A stretch of DNA of 7,607 nucleotides from Clostridia bacterium (GTDB lineage Bacteria; Bacillota; Clostridia; Christensenellales; Borkfalkiaceae), in assembly GCA_900767195.1 (NCBI GenBank), contig CAAFYG010000018.1:1-7607 (forward strand). Reading direction: 5' to 3'. Shown piece by piece: positions 1 to 5,891 of the stretch. The notes beneath the pieces are model-generated. The model had not been told where the DNA came from. It saw nothing but the letters and a program-made list of their open reading frames with translations, and ran no database searches. Position numbers and translations under genes: made by a program. Positions within the stretch are counted from its first letter, which is position 1, and the number at the start of each line of letters is the position of its first letter.

Positions 1-293
1 TTCAACTCGAACAATCCCGAAAGCGAATTTTCAAACGTAAGACTCGCGCCCTTTGCCGCTGCGCCCGTCTGCTCCGTTTGAAATAAAATCCCTTTCGCAG
101 TATCGTTCGTAAGCCCTTCCTGCGCTTCGTTCCCCGCTACGTTATAAGTTACGTTAAAACCGTTTGTTGTAATCAGTTCCGCCGCGTTTTTCGAATATTC
201 TTCCGCGTTTGCGCGCAAGCTTACGCCGAACGTTCCCGCGGCAAAGCACGAAAGCGCGCACAAGCACAACGTTTTTAATAATTTTCTTCGCAT
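1..293 (-). CDS. Exported protein paralogous to the 760-aa surface protein, 5' part only
   Basis: The window holds the first 97 codons of a minus-strand gene that runs off the left edge. Translation from ATG at 293 gives a basic start (MRRKLLK), a hydrophobic stretch and a likely signal peptidase site after residue 30 (RANA|EE), so the product is probably exported. The mature start resembles residues 46-130 of the upstream 760-aa protein. Shared elements are KN..E(I/L), G(Y/F)(D/N)VTYN(I/V)A, an ungapped stretch starting KG..F and ending in FEN, then LSG.FE(M/L). It is therefore a tandem paralog rather than a chance ORF. The RBS is weak (GAGG four bases before ATG), unlike the strong sites of the two upstream genes. 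Function is unknown; a secreted or cell-surface role is inferred. The rest of the protein is outside the window. Confidence 0.85.
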   Translation of the reverse strand, partial: MRRKLLKTLCLCALSCFAAGTFGVSLRANAEEYSKNAAELITTNGFNVTYNVAGNEAQEGLTNDTAKGILFQTEQTGAAAKGASLTFENSLSGLFEL

Positions 294-317
294 ACGCCTC
301 TATCCCGTAAACCGTCT

Positions 318-354
318 TTTTCGGCGGAGCACATCGTTCCTGCTCCGCCGAAAA
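318..354. other. 14-bp perfect inverted repeat (RNA hairpin) between the small ORF and the paralog
   Basis: TTTTCGGCGGAGCA (318-331) is exactly complementary to 341-354, with a 9-nt loop. Neither strand has a U-tract after the stem: the minus-strand transcript continues with AAAAAGACGG. It is therefore not a standard intrinsic terminator. It sits about 25 nt upstream of the start codon of the 293-1 gene, so it could be an mRNA stability or processing element, or could modulate expression of the downstream paralog. Those roles are inference. Confidence 0.7.
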
Positions 355-366
355 CCTTTTGCCCGA

Positions 367-522
367 TTATTTCCCTAAATTGTTTGAAAAATTCGTCCAC
401 CCTTCCGCTTTCACCGTAGGCAATTCGTTAGGATCGCCGTTACCCGCGTCGGTTAAGCTCGACGTGATCACGTCCTGATGTATTTTTACGATTTTCACTT
501 CCGGCTTTTTATACGTTTTCAT
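367..522 (-). CDS. Small 51-aa protein of unknown function inside the surface-protein operon
   Basis: This ORF runs from ATG at 522 to TAA at 367. It has an excellent Shine-Dalgarno, AAGGAGGA, with 8-nt spacing, the same geometry as the 760-aa gene. The start lies only 18 nt after the stop of that gene, which points to co-transcription and perhaps translational coupling. The product begins MKTYKKPEVKIVKIHQDVI and continues with a polar Ser/Asp/Gly/Asn-rich tail ending NNLGK. I see no signal peptide, membrane helix, cysteine or catalytic motif. The start, a K.Y.KP followed by alternating hydrophobics and a D-V-I-T-S stretch, is reminiscent of short uncharacterised proteins I recall in gut Clostridia, but I cannot name a family. 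It could be a small regulatory or accessory peptide, or a precursor peptide. RBS quality and position make it very likely translated; its function is unknown. Confidence 0.75.
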   Translation of the reverse strand: MKTYKKPEVKIVKIHQDVITSSLTDAGNGDPNELPTVKAEGWTNFSNNLGK

Positions 523-540
523 CGTGATGCTCCTCCTTAC

Positions 541-2823
541 TTACACATTCGCGCCGAAATATGCGTTCGCCGCCGCATAATAGGCGTACAATGCCCTTAC
601 GAGATTTTTTAAATTTACAACCGAAGTTTCTTCCGAAACAATTCCTTCCACCGCCGCGGCGTAACTCAACGCGCTGCACTTTATCGTGTAATCGCCGATT
701 GTAAGCACTTGTTCCGCGCCGAGATCTTTTGCCGCAATATCTTCCACAGACACATAGTAATACCCTTCCGCTTTCGCCGCGCGCTTTTCCGCCGCCGCGC
801 CGCCGATAGTACAATCGAGATCGCCTTTGAAATAAATTCTGAGCTCCGTACCCGATTTCAGCAGCAGACTCATATTGATATCCGCGTCTTCGGCTTCGGA
901 GACTTCCGCTTTTTCGATAACGCCCGCGAATGCCGAAAGATCTGCCGCTTCCGCCGACGCCACCGTTTCTCCCGCAAAGTACGCGCGCGCCGCTTCGCAA
1001 TACGCCTTTAATGCGTTTACTGCGTTTTTCAGCTCTGCGCTTGCGCTTTCCATGGCGTTTACCGCAACGATATAGTCGTTCACGCTATACGAAAGCCCCG
1101 CGATCTCCGCGCCGTTTTCCAAAACCGTCAGCGTGATTTTTTCTTGATAATCGCGCGCCGCCACGGGGTAAGAAAATTTATATTTGCCTTGCATTTCCCC
1201 GCTTGTTTCCGCTTGCACCGCGTTCAGCGCGATCGGCTCGCCGAGCGTTTCGCCCGCCGCGTTTTTAAATACCGCCGTTGCCGCGCTGCTTTCGCCCGTC
1301 AGTTCGCTTGATAAATCGGCGTAATAATTGATTGCCACGTTGCCTTTCAACGAAACGGAAGCGTTCGCCACCGCCGCTTTTACTACGGGGAGTTCGCATT
1401 CCGCGCTTACCTTAACGTCGGCTCTGTCTTTGATCGTGCCGCTGTAATTGGAATTATACGTTTTACGCGTGTTTCCCGCCGCGTCCGTGCCGCTTGTGTA
1501 CACGATTTTGTAGGTATCGGCTTTTTCGGGCGAGAACGTGAGTCCTTCCCGCCACGCGGTTTCTTCAAGCACCGTAGCGCCCGCGCCGTTCAGCACTTTT
1601 ACTCTTCCGTTGAATACGGGCGCTCTTTCCGCAAGCGAGCAAAGCCCGGGCGCGGGAATTTCCGCCGTCATTCCGCTTTCGTAAATTTTCGCTTCGTACC
1701 TTCCGCCGACGGGTACGGGCGCGGAATCGCTTGTAAGCACGCCGTTTTCGCCGCCGAACGACTGACCGTTAAGGCTCGCGATTAAAATTTTCGCGCTTGC
1801 GCCCTCGCGCACTTCGGGAAATTCGATTTTCGCCGTGTAGTTATTAAACGGGATATCGCGAAGCACCTTGCCCGAATCGCCTACGTATTTGCAATCGTTG
1901 TCGTTCGAAAGATCGGCGATCGTACGCAAAACAGTGCCGACTTTATGCCAACGCGCAGTTAATCTGCCGTATACTTTATCGGTTGCGGGATCGAAACCGA
2001 TTAAAGAAGGAACGTTCCCCGCATAAGTCTCTCCCTTATTGTGCACGGGCGCGCCGTAATTGCAAAACGACGTACCGAGAAGCGCGGTATTGTATGCGGT
2101 ATATCCGCCGATTGCGCTCGCCTTGAATCCGCCGTTGCCGTCTAGCCCCGTTTGTCCTGGTTCGTCTGCATTTTTATACGATCTTCCCGCGCCCACGCTG
2201 CCTTTTGTATCTCCGTATGCCACGCGCGCCGTAGGCGTTACGGTATTATGAGGTTTGCCGTTTGAAATTAAAATCGAAAGGCTTTCTCCGCTGTCGCTGT
2301 CCGTCAGCGTGATTTTCATTTCGTACACGTCTGCCGTAGTATTGTCGTTTTGTTTCCAGCAAGCTTCTCCGTCTACGTTAAAAGGATTCGACGCTTGTTT
2401 CGCCGTACTATATGTATAATCGGACCAAACTCTGAAATCCATTTCGAACGCGCCCGAAAGATTCTCAAACACAATCGCGCTTTTAGCGGCTTCCGCGCCC
2501 TTTGCTTTGGAAACGAATGCCGCGCCTTTCCGAGGATAAATATTTAAATTCTTATTGGTGTTCGTCGTCCAAACAAGCGCACTATCCACATATTCGCTAC
2601 CGTTCCACGCTTTTGCTTTCAATTCGGTTTCGGCTATGTTATAAGTAACGTCGTAGCCCTCGGCGGAAACGATTTCGCTTAAATTCTTAGTAGCCGAATT
2701 TTGCGATCCTTCCGCTTTTCCGGCGTTCGTTCCGCCGAAATCCGTTGCCGCGTTCGCCGCCGACGGCACAAGCACCGCAAGCGCGAGCATAAAAGAAAAT
2801 AGTTTCTTCAAATGTTTTTTCAT
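541..2823 (-). CDS. Large secreted/cell-surface protein, 760 aa, with two clostridial C-terminal modules
   Basis: The start at 2823 is supported by AAGGAGGT 8 nt upstream and by a signal peptide (basic MKKHLKK, hydrophobic core, cleavage near ANA|AT at residue 25). Residues about 46-350 form a beta-rich region (VFENLSGAFEMDFRVWSDY) that could be a concanavalin/laminin-G-like sandwich; this is inference. Residues about 405-452 (YKIVYTSGTDAAGNT) look like an Ig-like surface domain. Residues about 487-618 and 645-757 are two related units. Each opens with a beta strand pair (VSLKGNVAINYYADL; LLLKSGTELRIYFKGDL) and closes with a helix (ALKAYCEAARAYFAG; ALYAYYAAANAYFG). I recall this arrangement as a recurring C-terminus of clostridial surface proteins. 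There is no LPXTG or dockerin motif, so attachment is unclear. It heads an operon with the 51-aa ORF and a paralog, divergent from an AraC regulator. No enzymatic residues were recognised; a binding or adhesion role is only a guess. Confidence 0.9.
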   Translation of the reverse strand: MKKHLKKLFSFMLALAVLVPSAANAATDFGGTNAGKAEGSQNSATKNLSEIVSAEGYDVTYNIAETELKAKAWNGSEYVDSALVWTTNTNKNLNIYPRKGAAFVSKAKGAEAAKSAIVFENLSGAFEMDFRVWSDYTYSTAKQASNPFNVDGEACWKQNDNTTADVYEMKITLTDSDSGESLSILISNGKPHNTVTPTARVAYGDTKGSVGAGRSYKNADEPGQTGLDGNGGFKASAIGGYTAYNTALLGTSFCNYGAPVHNKGETYAGNVPSLIGFDPATDKVYGRLTARWHKVGTVLRTIADLSNDNDCKYVGDSGKVLRDIPFNNYTAKIEFPEVREGASAKILIASLNGQSFGGENGVLTSDSAPVPVGGRYEAKIYESGMTAEIPAPGLCSLAERAPVFNGRVKVLNGAGATVLEETAWREGLTFSPEKADTYKIVYTSGTDAAGNTRKTYNSNYSGTIKDRADVKVSAECELPVVKAAVANASVSLKGNVAINYYADLSSELTGESSAATAVFKNAAGETLGEPIALNAVQAETSGEMQGKYKFSYPVAARDYQEKITLTVLENGAEIAGLSYSVNDYIVAVNAMESASAELKNAVNALKAYCEAARAYFAGETVASAEAADLSAFAGVIEKAEVSEAEDADINMSLLLKSGTELRIYFKGDLDCTIGGAAAEKRAAKAEGYYYVSVEDIAAKDLGAEQVLTIGDYTIKCSALSYAAAVEGIVSEETSVVNLKNLVRALYAYYAAANAYFGANV

Positions 2824-2990
2824 TGCATTTTACCTCCTTACCGGCTTTTACCCTTGATGCCGTTTCGAAATTTAATATAAAAGCGAAAGGTTTTCTGCGC
2901 GCTGATTCTCTTTCGCGTTTTATTCCGCATAAAAAGTGTATTTTCCGTTTTCAATTCGTAACGAATCATACGCCTGTTTTTGAAATCTTG
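2824..2990 (-). other. Long (~167 nt) 5' untranslated leader of the surface-protein operon
   Basis: The interval lies between the predicted transcription start (~2990) and the 760-aa start codon. It contains a 7-bp stem (GCGAAAG at 2883-2889 with CTTTCGC at 2910-2916), a perfect ATTCGT-A-ACGAAT palindrome (2954-2966), and a short CGGC/GCCG stem just before the Shine-Dalgarno. I compared it with common riboswitch consensus cores from memory, including cyclic-di-GMP types, and recognised none. No alternative promoter with a good -35 is visible inside it. Confidence 0.5.
2954..2966. promoter_or_regulatory. Perfect 13-bp palindrome ATTCGT-A-ACGAAT, possible operator
   Basis: The palindrome lies about 24-36 nt downstream of the predicted minus-strand transcription start for the surface-protein operon. 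Its half-site TTCGT/ACGAA also appears in the larger inverted repeat at 3053-3070. A protein bound here could block elongation, or the RNA could form a small hairpin. The palindrome is visible; its binding role is inference. Confidence 0.4.
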
Positions 2991-2996
2991 CAAATT

Positions 2997-3025
2997 ATTA
3001 TAGCACACAAATTTTACATTTTCAA
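2997..3025 (-). promoter_or_regulatory. Sigma-A promoter of the surface-protein operon
   Basis: Read on the minus strand: TTGAAA, 17 nt, TATAAT, with an extended -10 (TGC before TATAAT). This is close to consensus, and the predicted start is near 2990. It points at the 760-aa gene and is the best promoter match in the divergent region. Confidence 0.85.
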
Positions 3026-3052
3026 GATCTTTTTTTAAAAAATATTGCATTT

Positions 3053-3070
3053 TTTCGTTTATATACGAAA
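3053..3070. promoter_or_regulatory. Inverted repeat TTTCGT-N6-ACGAAA midway between divergent promoters
   Basis: Six-base perfect arms are separated by TTATAT. The centre (3061.5) is about 71 nt from both predicted transcription starts (~2990 minus and ~3132 plus), a position typical for an activator acting upstream of -35. The inner half-site TTCGT/ACGAA matches the palindrome at 2954-2966. The adjacent AraC-family protein is the natural candidate to bind it, although AraC proteins more often use direct repeats. Confidence 0.5.
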
Positions 3071-3096
3071 TATTAAAATGTATATTTGATTTTTAC

Positions 3097-3125
3097 TTGC
3101 TTTTACGTAAATTTTCTGATACAAT
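3097..3125 (+). promoter_or_regulatory. Promoter of the AraC-family regulator gene
   Basis: TTGCTT (3097-3102), a 17-nt spacer and TACAAT (3120-3125) give a good sigma-A match. The predicted start is near 3132, only about 4 nt before the ATG at 3136. This places the apparent TTG start at 3097 inside the -35 element and argues that it is not used. Confidence 0.75.
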
Positions 3126-3135
3126 TAAAAGCGTT

Positions 3136-4083
3136 ATGAGTGATTTATCGAAAATTATCGTGCCTTTCACGTTTATGGATAACTTTTTCACAAAAGACAA
3201 TTTCGACGTGCATACGTTTCACGCGCACCAAAGCATGGAGCTTTGCTATGTGGTTTCGGGTACGGCGGGGTGTACGTATTATCCGCCGAATCGGGAAGAG
3301 CCGGAAACGATTATGTTCAGAAAAAACGAATTTATCGTGATTCGGCCGAATATCAGACACAAAGAATTTGTACCGAAAGAAGCGCATTTATTGATTTTCG
3401 AATTTCGGCATTTCAATCCGGAAATTTCCACCGTAACCTTTATCGCAAACAGCGATTTTACGGCGCTTTTGCCTGCGGCGAAAGAATTTATGCTGAATTT
3501 GAAACCGATCACCGTACTTACGGATTCGCACGAAGTGCAAAGACGGTTGAAAAAATTGTTAAAACTTTTATACGACGAACGGCACAATGCGCCATCGCCT
3601 TATTTCGGCGCATACTACGAAATTTATTTGAAATCGTTGTTTATCGAAATCGGGAAATGCGCCACGATGAAGCGGAATCTGAATTACAACAGATATATTC
3701 AGTATGTAGCTTCGTACATTCAGGGCAACTACGGAAAAAATGTTTCGTTAAAGCAAATTGCACAATCTCTTTCGCGTTCGCCCGTGTATTTAAACTCGCT
3801 TTTTAAAAAGGAAATCGGGCAAAGCATACGCGAATATTTAATTGCTACGCGCATGCGCGCGGCGTCTAAACTTTTGTTGGAGCAAGATTATACCATCAGC
3901 GCAACGGCGCGTCGCGTGGGATATTCGAATTTGCGTACGTTTGAAATCGCATTTTTTAAAACGTTCGGCATGTCACCTTCGCAGTTTATTAAAGATAACC
4001 GCCCTACCGGGTTTATGTTCTGGCAATATCACGATTCCCCGCGCATCGGAGCGGATAAAACGATTTTTAAAGAATCGGAATAA
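3136..4083 (+). CDS. AraC/XylS-family transcriptional regulator with N-terminal cupin-like domain
   Basis: This is a cytoplasmic DNA-binding regulator of 315 aa, of normal length for the family. Residues ~22-95 form the cupin-like sensing domain, with the usual HTFHAHQSMELCYVVSG signature followed by a P-N-I-R-H-K strand. Residues ~186-290 form the paired helix-turn-helix domain: VSLKQIAQSLSRSPVYLNSLFKK (first HTH, ~203-225) and ISATARRVGYSNLRTFEIAFFK followed by FGMSPSQFI (second HTH and family signature, ~254-285). A 25-residue tail follows. I chose ATG 3136 because the promoter overlaps the possible TTG at 3097. There is no Shine-Dalgarno at either site, and the transcript would be nearly leaderless. 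The gene is divergent from the secreted-protein operon, so it probably controls that operon in response to a small molecule, perhaps a sugar; the ligand cannot be read from sequence. No plus-strand terminator is evident after the stop. Confidence 0.93.
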   Translation: MSDLSKIIVPFTFMDNFFTKDNFDVHTFHAHQSMELCYVVSGTAGCTYYPPNREEPETIMFRKNEFIVIRPNIRHKEFVPKEAHLLIFEFRHFNPEISTVTFIANSDFTALLPAAKEFMLNLKPITVLTDSHEVQRRLKKLLKLLYDERHNAPSPYFGAYYEIYLKSLFIEIGKCATMKRNLNYNRYIQYVASYIQGNYGKNVSLKQIAQSLSRSPVYLNSLFKKEIGQSIREYLIATRMRAASKLLLEQDYTISATARRVGYSNLRTFEIAFFKTFGMSPSQFIKDNRPTGFMFWQYHDSPRIGADKTIFKESE

Positions 4084-4096
4084 TCATCGGTTGCAA

Positions 4097-4126
4097 TAAA
4101 AACGGCTTGCCGATCCGGCAAGCCGC
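4097..4126 (-). terminator. Distal intrinsic terminator of the tRNA operon
   Basis: The arms CGGCTTGCCG (4103-4112) and CGGCAAGCCG (4116-4125) form a 10-bp GC-rich stem with a 3-nt loop. Only the minus strand has a U-tract after the stem (TTTTTATTG). It therefore stops transcription coming from the tRNA side, about 20 nt before the 3' end of the convergent AraC gene. On the plus strand CAAAAGCG follows, so it is a poor terminator for the AraC gene. Confidence 0.8.
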
Positions 4127-4182
4127 AAAAGCGAATCAGAAATTCAGATCGCGGAAAATATTTGAAAAATACAGAAAGCAAT

Positions 4183-4220
4183 ATAAAAAACAAACCCGAA
4201 CAAAGGTGTTCGGATTTGTT
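4183..4220 (-). terminator. Proximal intrinsic terminator of the tRNA operon
   Basis: Fourteen-base arms (4189-4202 and 4207-4220) pair around a 4-nt loop, with one G-U wobble on the minus strand, where a run of six T follows. It begins 6 nt beyond the CCA end of tRNA-Glu. The strand and position fit the end of the tRNA transcript. Confidence 0.9.
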
Positions 4221-4226
4221 AGCAGA

Positions 4227-4301
4227 TGGTGACCCCAACGGGACTTGAACCCATGTTACCACCGTGAAAGGGTGGTGTCTTAACCGCTTGACCATGGGGC
4301 C
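4227..4301 (-). tRNA. tRNA-Glu (anticodon TTC), CCA encoded
   Basis: The cloverleaf is complete. The acceptor GGCCCCA pairs with TGGGGTC with one G-U, and is followed by discriminator A and encoded CCA. The D arm is AAGCGGTTAA between GTC and GAC. The anticodon arm CCACC-CTTTCAC-GGTGG reads TTC. The T arm is ATGGG-TTCAAGT-CCCGT. It closely resembles Bacillus/Clostridium tRNA-Glu. It is the last gene of a three-tRNA operon and decodes GAA and GAG. Confidence 0.97.
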
Positions 4302-4343
4302 ACATTTTTATATATCCACACGAACCGCGTTCGTCGTTAGCAA

Positions 4344-4420
4344 TGGTAGCGGCGATGAGATTCGAACTTATGACCTATCGGGTATGAACCGATCGCTCTA
4401 ACCAACTAAGCTACGCCGCC
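4344..4420 (-). tRNA. Elongator tRNA-Met (anticodon CAT), CCA encoded
   Basis: The acceptor GGCGGCG pairs with CGCCGCT (G1-U72 wobble), followed by A and CCA. The anticodon arm ATCGG-TTCATAC-CCGAT carries CAT. Overall it matches the Bacillus elongator tRNA-Met, so I prefer Met over lysidine-modified tRNA-Ile2. The T stem ATAAG/CTCAT has an A51xC63 mismatch, also seen in the neighbouring fMet tRNA. It lies 42 nt upstream of tRNA-Glu and 6 nt downstream of tRNA-fMet. Confidence 0.95.
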
Positions 4421-4426
4421 ATTTAA

Positions 4427-4503
<77 letters not shown>

Positions 4504-4583
4504 ATATACTCGCTATTCGTTCGCAAACAATCCGTTTCACCCAAATTCGTTCGGCTCGTTCCGCATTCGCAAACAGCCTATTT

Positions 4584-4612
4584 ATCATACTAAAAAATTT
4601 TTGTTTTGTCAA
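4584..4612 (-). promoter_or_regulatory. Strong promoter of the tRNA operon
   Basis: On the minus strand: consensus TTGACA (4612-4607), a 17-nt AT-rich spacer and TATGAT (4589-4584). The predicted start near 4577 leaves a 74-nt leader before tRNA-fMet. A perfect -35 with optimal spacing fits a stable RNA operon. It begins about 60 nt past the LysR stop codon. Confidence 0.85.
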
Positions 4613-4671
4613 ACGTTTTTCGCGCATTTTTCCGAAAAATTTTTAAAAAAATAAATTTTTTTTCAAACGCC

Positions 4672-5526
4672 TTAATTTTTCGGCGCATACTTCAAAAACG
4701 TCATCGGATCGTAATTCTGGCGATAGATAAGATATGTAGTTACTTTCAGCGACTTAAACCCGATCAGCGGCACTTCTTCCAAAACGCCCGCCTCGATTTT
4801 ATCTTTCACCATTTTGTACGGCATAAACGAATACCCGAGTCCCTCTTCGAGATACGGCAACAATTTCGAAGAATTGTCCACTTCCAACTTGAAAACATGA
4901 TCCGCCGGAAACAACGAGCGAATAAATTCTCCGATTTCGCTTAAAAAGTCGCACATTAAATACGACATATTTTTCAAGCCTTCCTCGTCCACGCCGTCTT
5001 TGTATCGATTGTACCCCTTTCCGATCACCAAAGCAAGCCTGTCCGCGTCGTACTCAATGCACTCAAACCCCGCGCGCTTCAAAGGAATAGACGAAAACGC
5101 CATATCGAGAACATTATCCTGCAACATCTGAATAAGATTCATCGAATGCCCGATCACCACTTTCACGGCGACGTCGTCCGCCTCGTGCAGACACCTGTCC
5201 AGCACAGGTTTCACAAAGCTTTCGTAAGTGGCGTTCACCGATCCCACGGCAATTTTCTGCCGATAAGCCGACACCGCGTTCATCTCGGCAATCGAAGTAT
5301 CCTGCAATTCGAGAATACGTTCGGCGTACTTTAAAAAGATGCGCCCCTCTTCCGTGAGAATGACTTTTTTCGAAGCCCGATCGAAAAGTTTTTTGCCCAC
5401 GTCTTTTTCAAGCTCGACGATCCGGTTCGTCACGGTGGACTGCGCGATATACATCTGCTCGGCGGCAAGGGTAAAATTTTTCACTTTGCAAAGACAAATA
5501 AATGTTTTCAATTCTTCCGTATTCAT
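4672..5526 (-). CDS. LysR-family transcriptional regulator, 284 aa
   Basis: This is a cytoplasmic regulator with the standard LysR layout. Residues 1-60 are the winged helix-turn-helix (MNTEELKTFICLCKVKNFT, then AAEQMYIAQSTVTNRI and the LEKDVGKKLFDR signature, ending VILTEEGR). A linker helix follows (~61-90). The periplasmic-binding-like effector domain spans ~91-284, with the family's KVVIGHS...LIQMLQDNVLDMAF and LPYLEEGLGYSFMPYKMV segments. Length is slightly short but within range. ATG 5526 is the natural start from the domain boundary, although no clear Shine-Dalgarno precedes it; a GGGG stretch lies about 17 nt away. A good promoter sits ~76-104 nt upstream. LysR genes often regulate a divergent neighbour, but nothing convincing is divergent here, so the target and the co-inducer are unknown. 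No GC-rich terminator separates its stop from the tRNA promoter. Confidence 0.95.
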   Translation of the reverse strand: MNTEELKTFICLCKVKNFTLAAEQMYIAQSTVTNRIVELEKDVGKKLFDRASKKVILTEEGRIFLKYAERILELQDTSIAEMNAVSAYRQKIAVGSVNATYESFVKPVLDRCLHEADDVAVKVVIGHSMNLIQMLQDNVLDMAFSSIPLKRAGFECIEYDADRLALVIGKGYNRYKDGVDEEGLKNMSYLMCDFLSEIGEFIRSLFPADHVFKLEVDNSSKLLPYLEEGLGYSFMPYKMVKDKIEAGVLEEVPLIGFKSLKVTTYLIYRQNYDPMTFLKYAPKN

Positions 5527-5601
5527 AGAAAAAACAAATTATCCCCAAAGAAAAAGACTATCGGCCGAACGAAAAAAAGTCTTTTTTCGTCGACCAAGCA
5601 A

Positions 5602-5630
5602 ATTATAGCACAAATAATCGAAAAAATCAA
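5602..5630 (-). promoter_or_regulatory. Promoter of the LysR-family regulator gene
   Basis: On the minus strand: TTGATT, 17 nt, TATAAT with an extended -10 (TGC). The predicted start near 5595 gives a leader of about 69 nt. The -10 surroundings (TTTGTGCTATAATTTGC) resemble those of the surface-operon promoter at 2997-3025. Confidence 0.85.
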
Positions 5631-5847
5631 CTTCTTTAAACGACTTTTCGAATTAAATTTAAAAAAGTTCCGTAAAAATATCTTCGTAAAAATTTGCCGC
5701 CGACGAATTGTTCAATCTTTCTCTCTTTCTGCCTTTTTCCTTTCCGGGAAATATCGCCATAGCAGAAATATCAATCAAAAAATATCCGCCGCCCGAATCT
5801 AACGAAACGAATTAAAACTAATAAAAACTATTGAAAAACAGCGCGAT

Positions 5848-5891
5848 AAAATCACCCGCAAAGCACTCGTCAATGCCGCGCGGGCGATTTT
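5848..5891 (-). terminator. Hairpin terminator after the 130-aa gene
   Basis: Twelve-base arms (5848-5859 and 5880-5891) pair fully on the minus strand with one G-U wobble, around a 20-nt loop, and end in a short T run (GATTTTATCG). It starts 27 nt after the stop of the 130-aa gene. The stem has an A-C mismatch when read on the plus strand, which supports minus-strand use. The loop is long and the U-tract modest. Confidence 0.55.

Noticed and set aside
318..354. Hairpin as an intrinsic terminator
   Set aside because: No U-tract follows the stem on either strand.
509..1000. 163-aa minus-strand frame rich in Arg and Gly
   Set aside because: It lies entirely inside or across the 760-aa gene and the small ORF in another frame, has a composition typical of a shadow frame, and has no RBS.
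2838..3050. 70-aa minus-strand frame in the divergent intergenic region
   Set aside because: It overlaps the surface-operon promoter and its leader, and has no RBS and no recognisable protein features.
3097..3135. Upstream TTG start extending the AraC regulator by 13 residues
   Set aside because: The TTG is the -35 box of a good promoter, so it would not be transcribed from that promoter. The added residues are not part of the family's domain.
4029..4295. 88-aa minus-strand frame
   Set aside because: It overlaps the tRNA-Glu gene, both terminators and the end of the AraC gene, and has no RBS.
4344..4420. Reading this CAT tRNA as lysidine-dependent tRNA-Ile2
   Set aside because: Acceptor, D arm and variable region follow the elongator tRNA-Met pattern of Bacillus closely.
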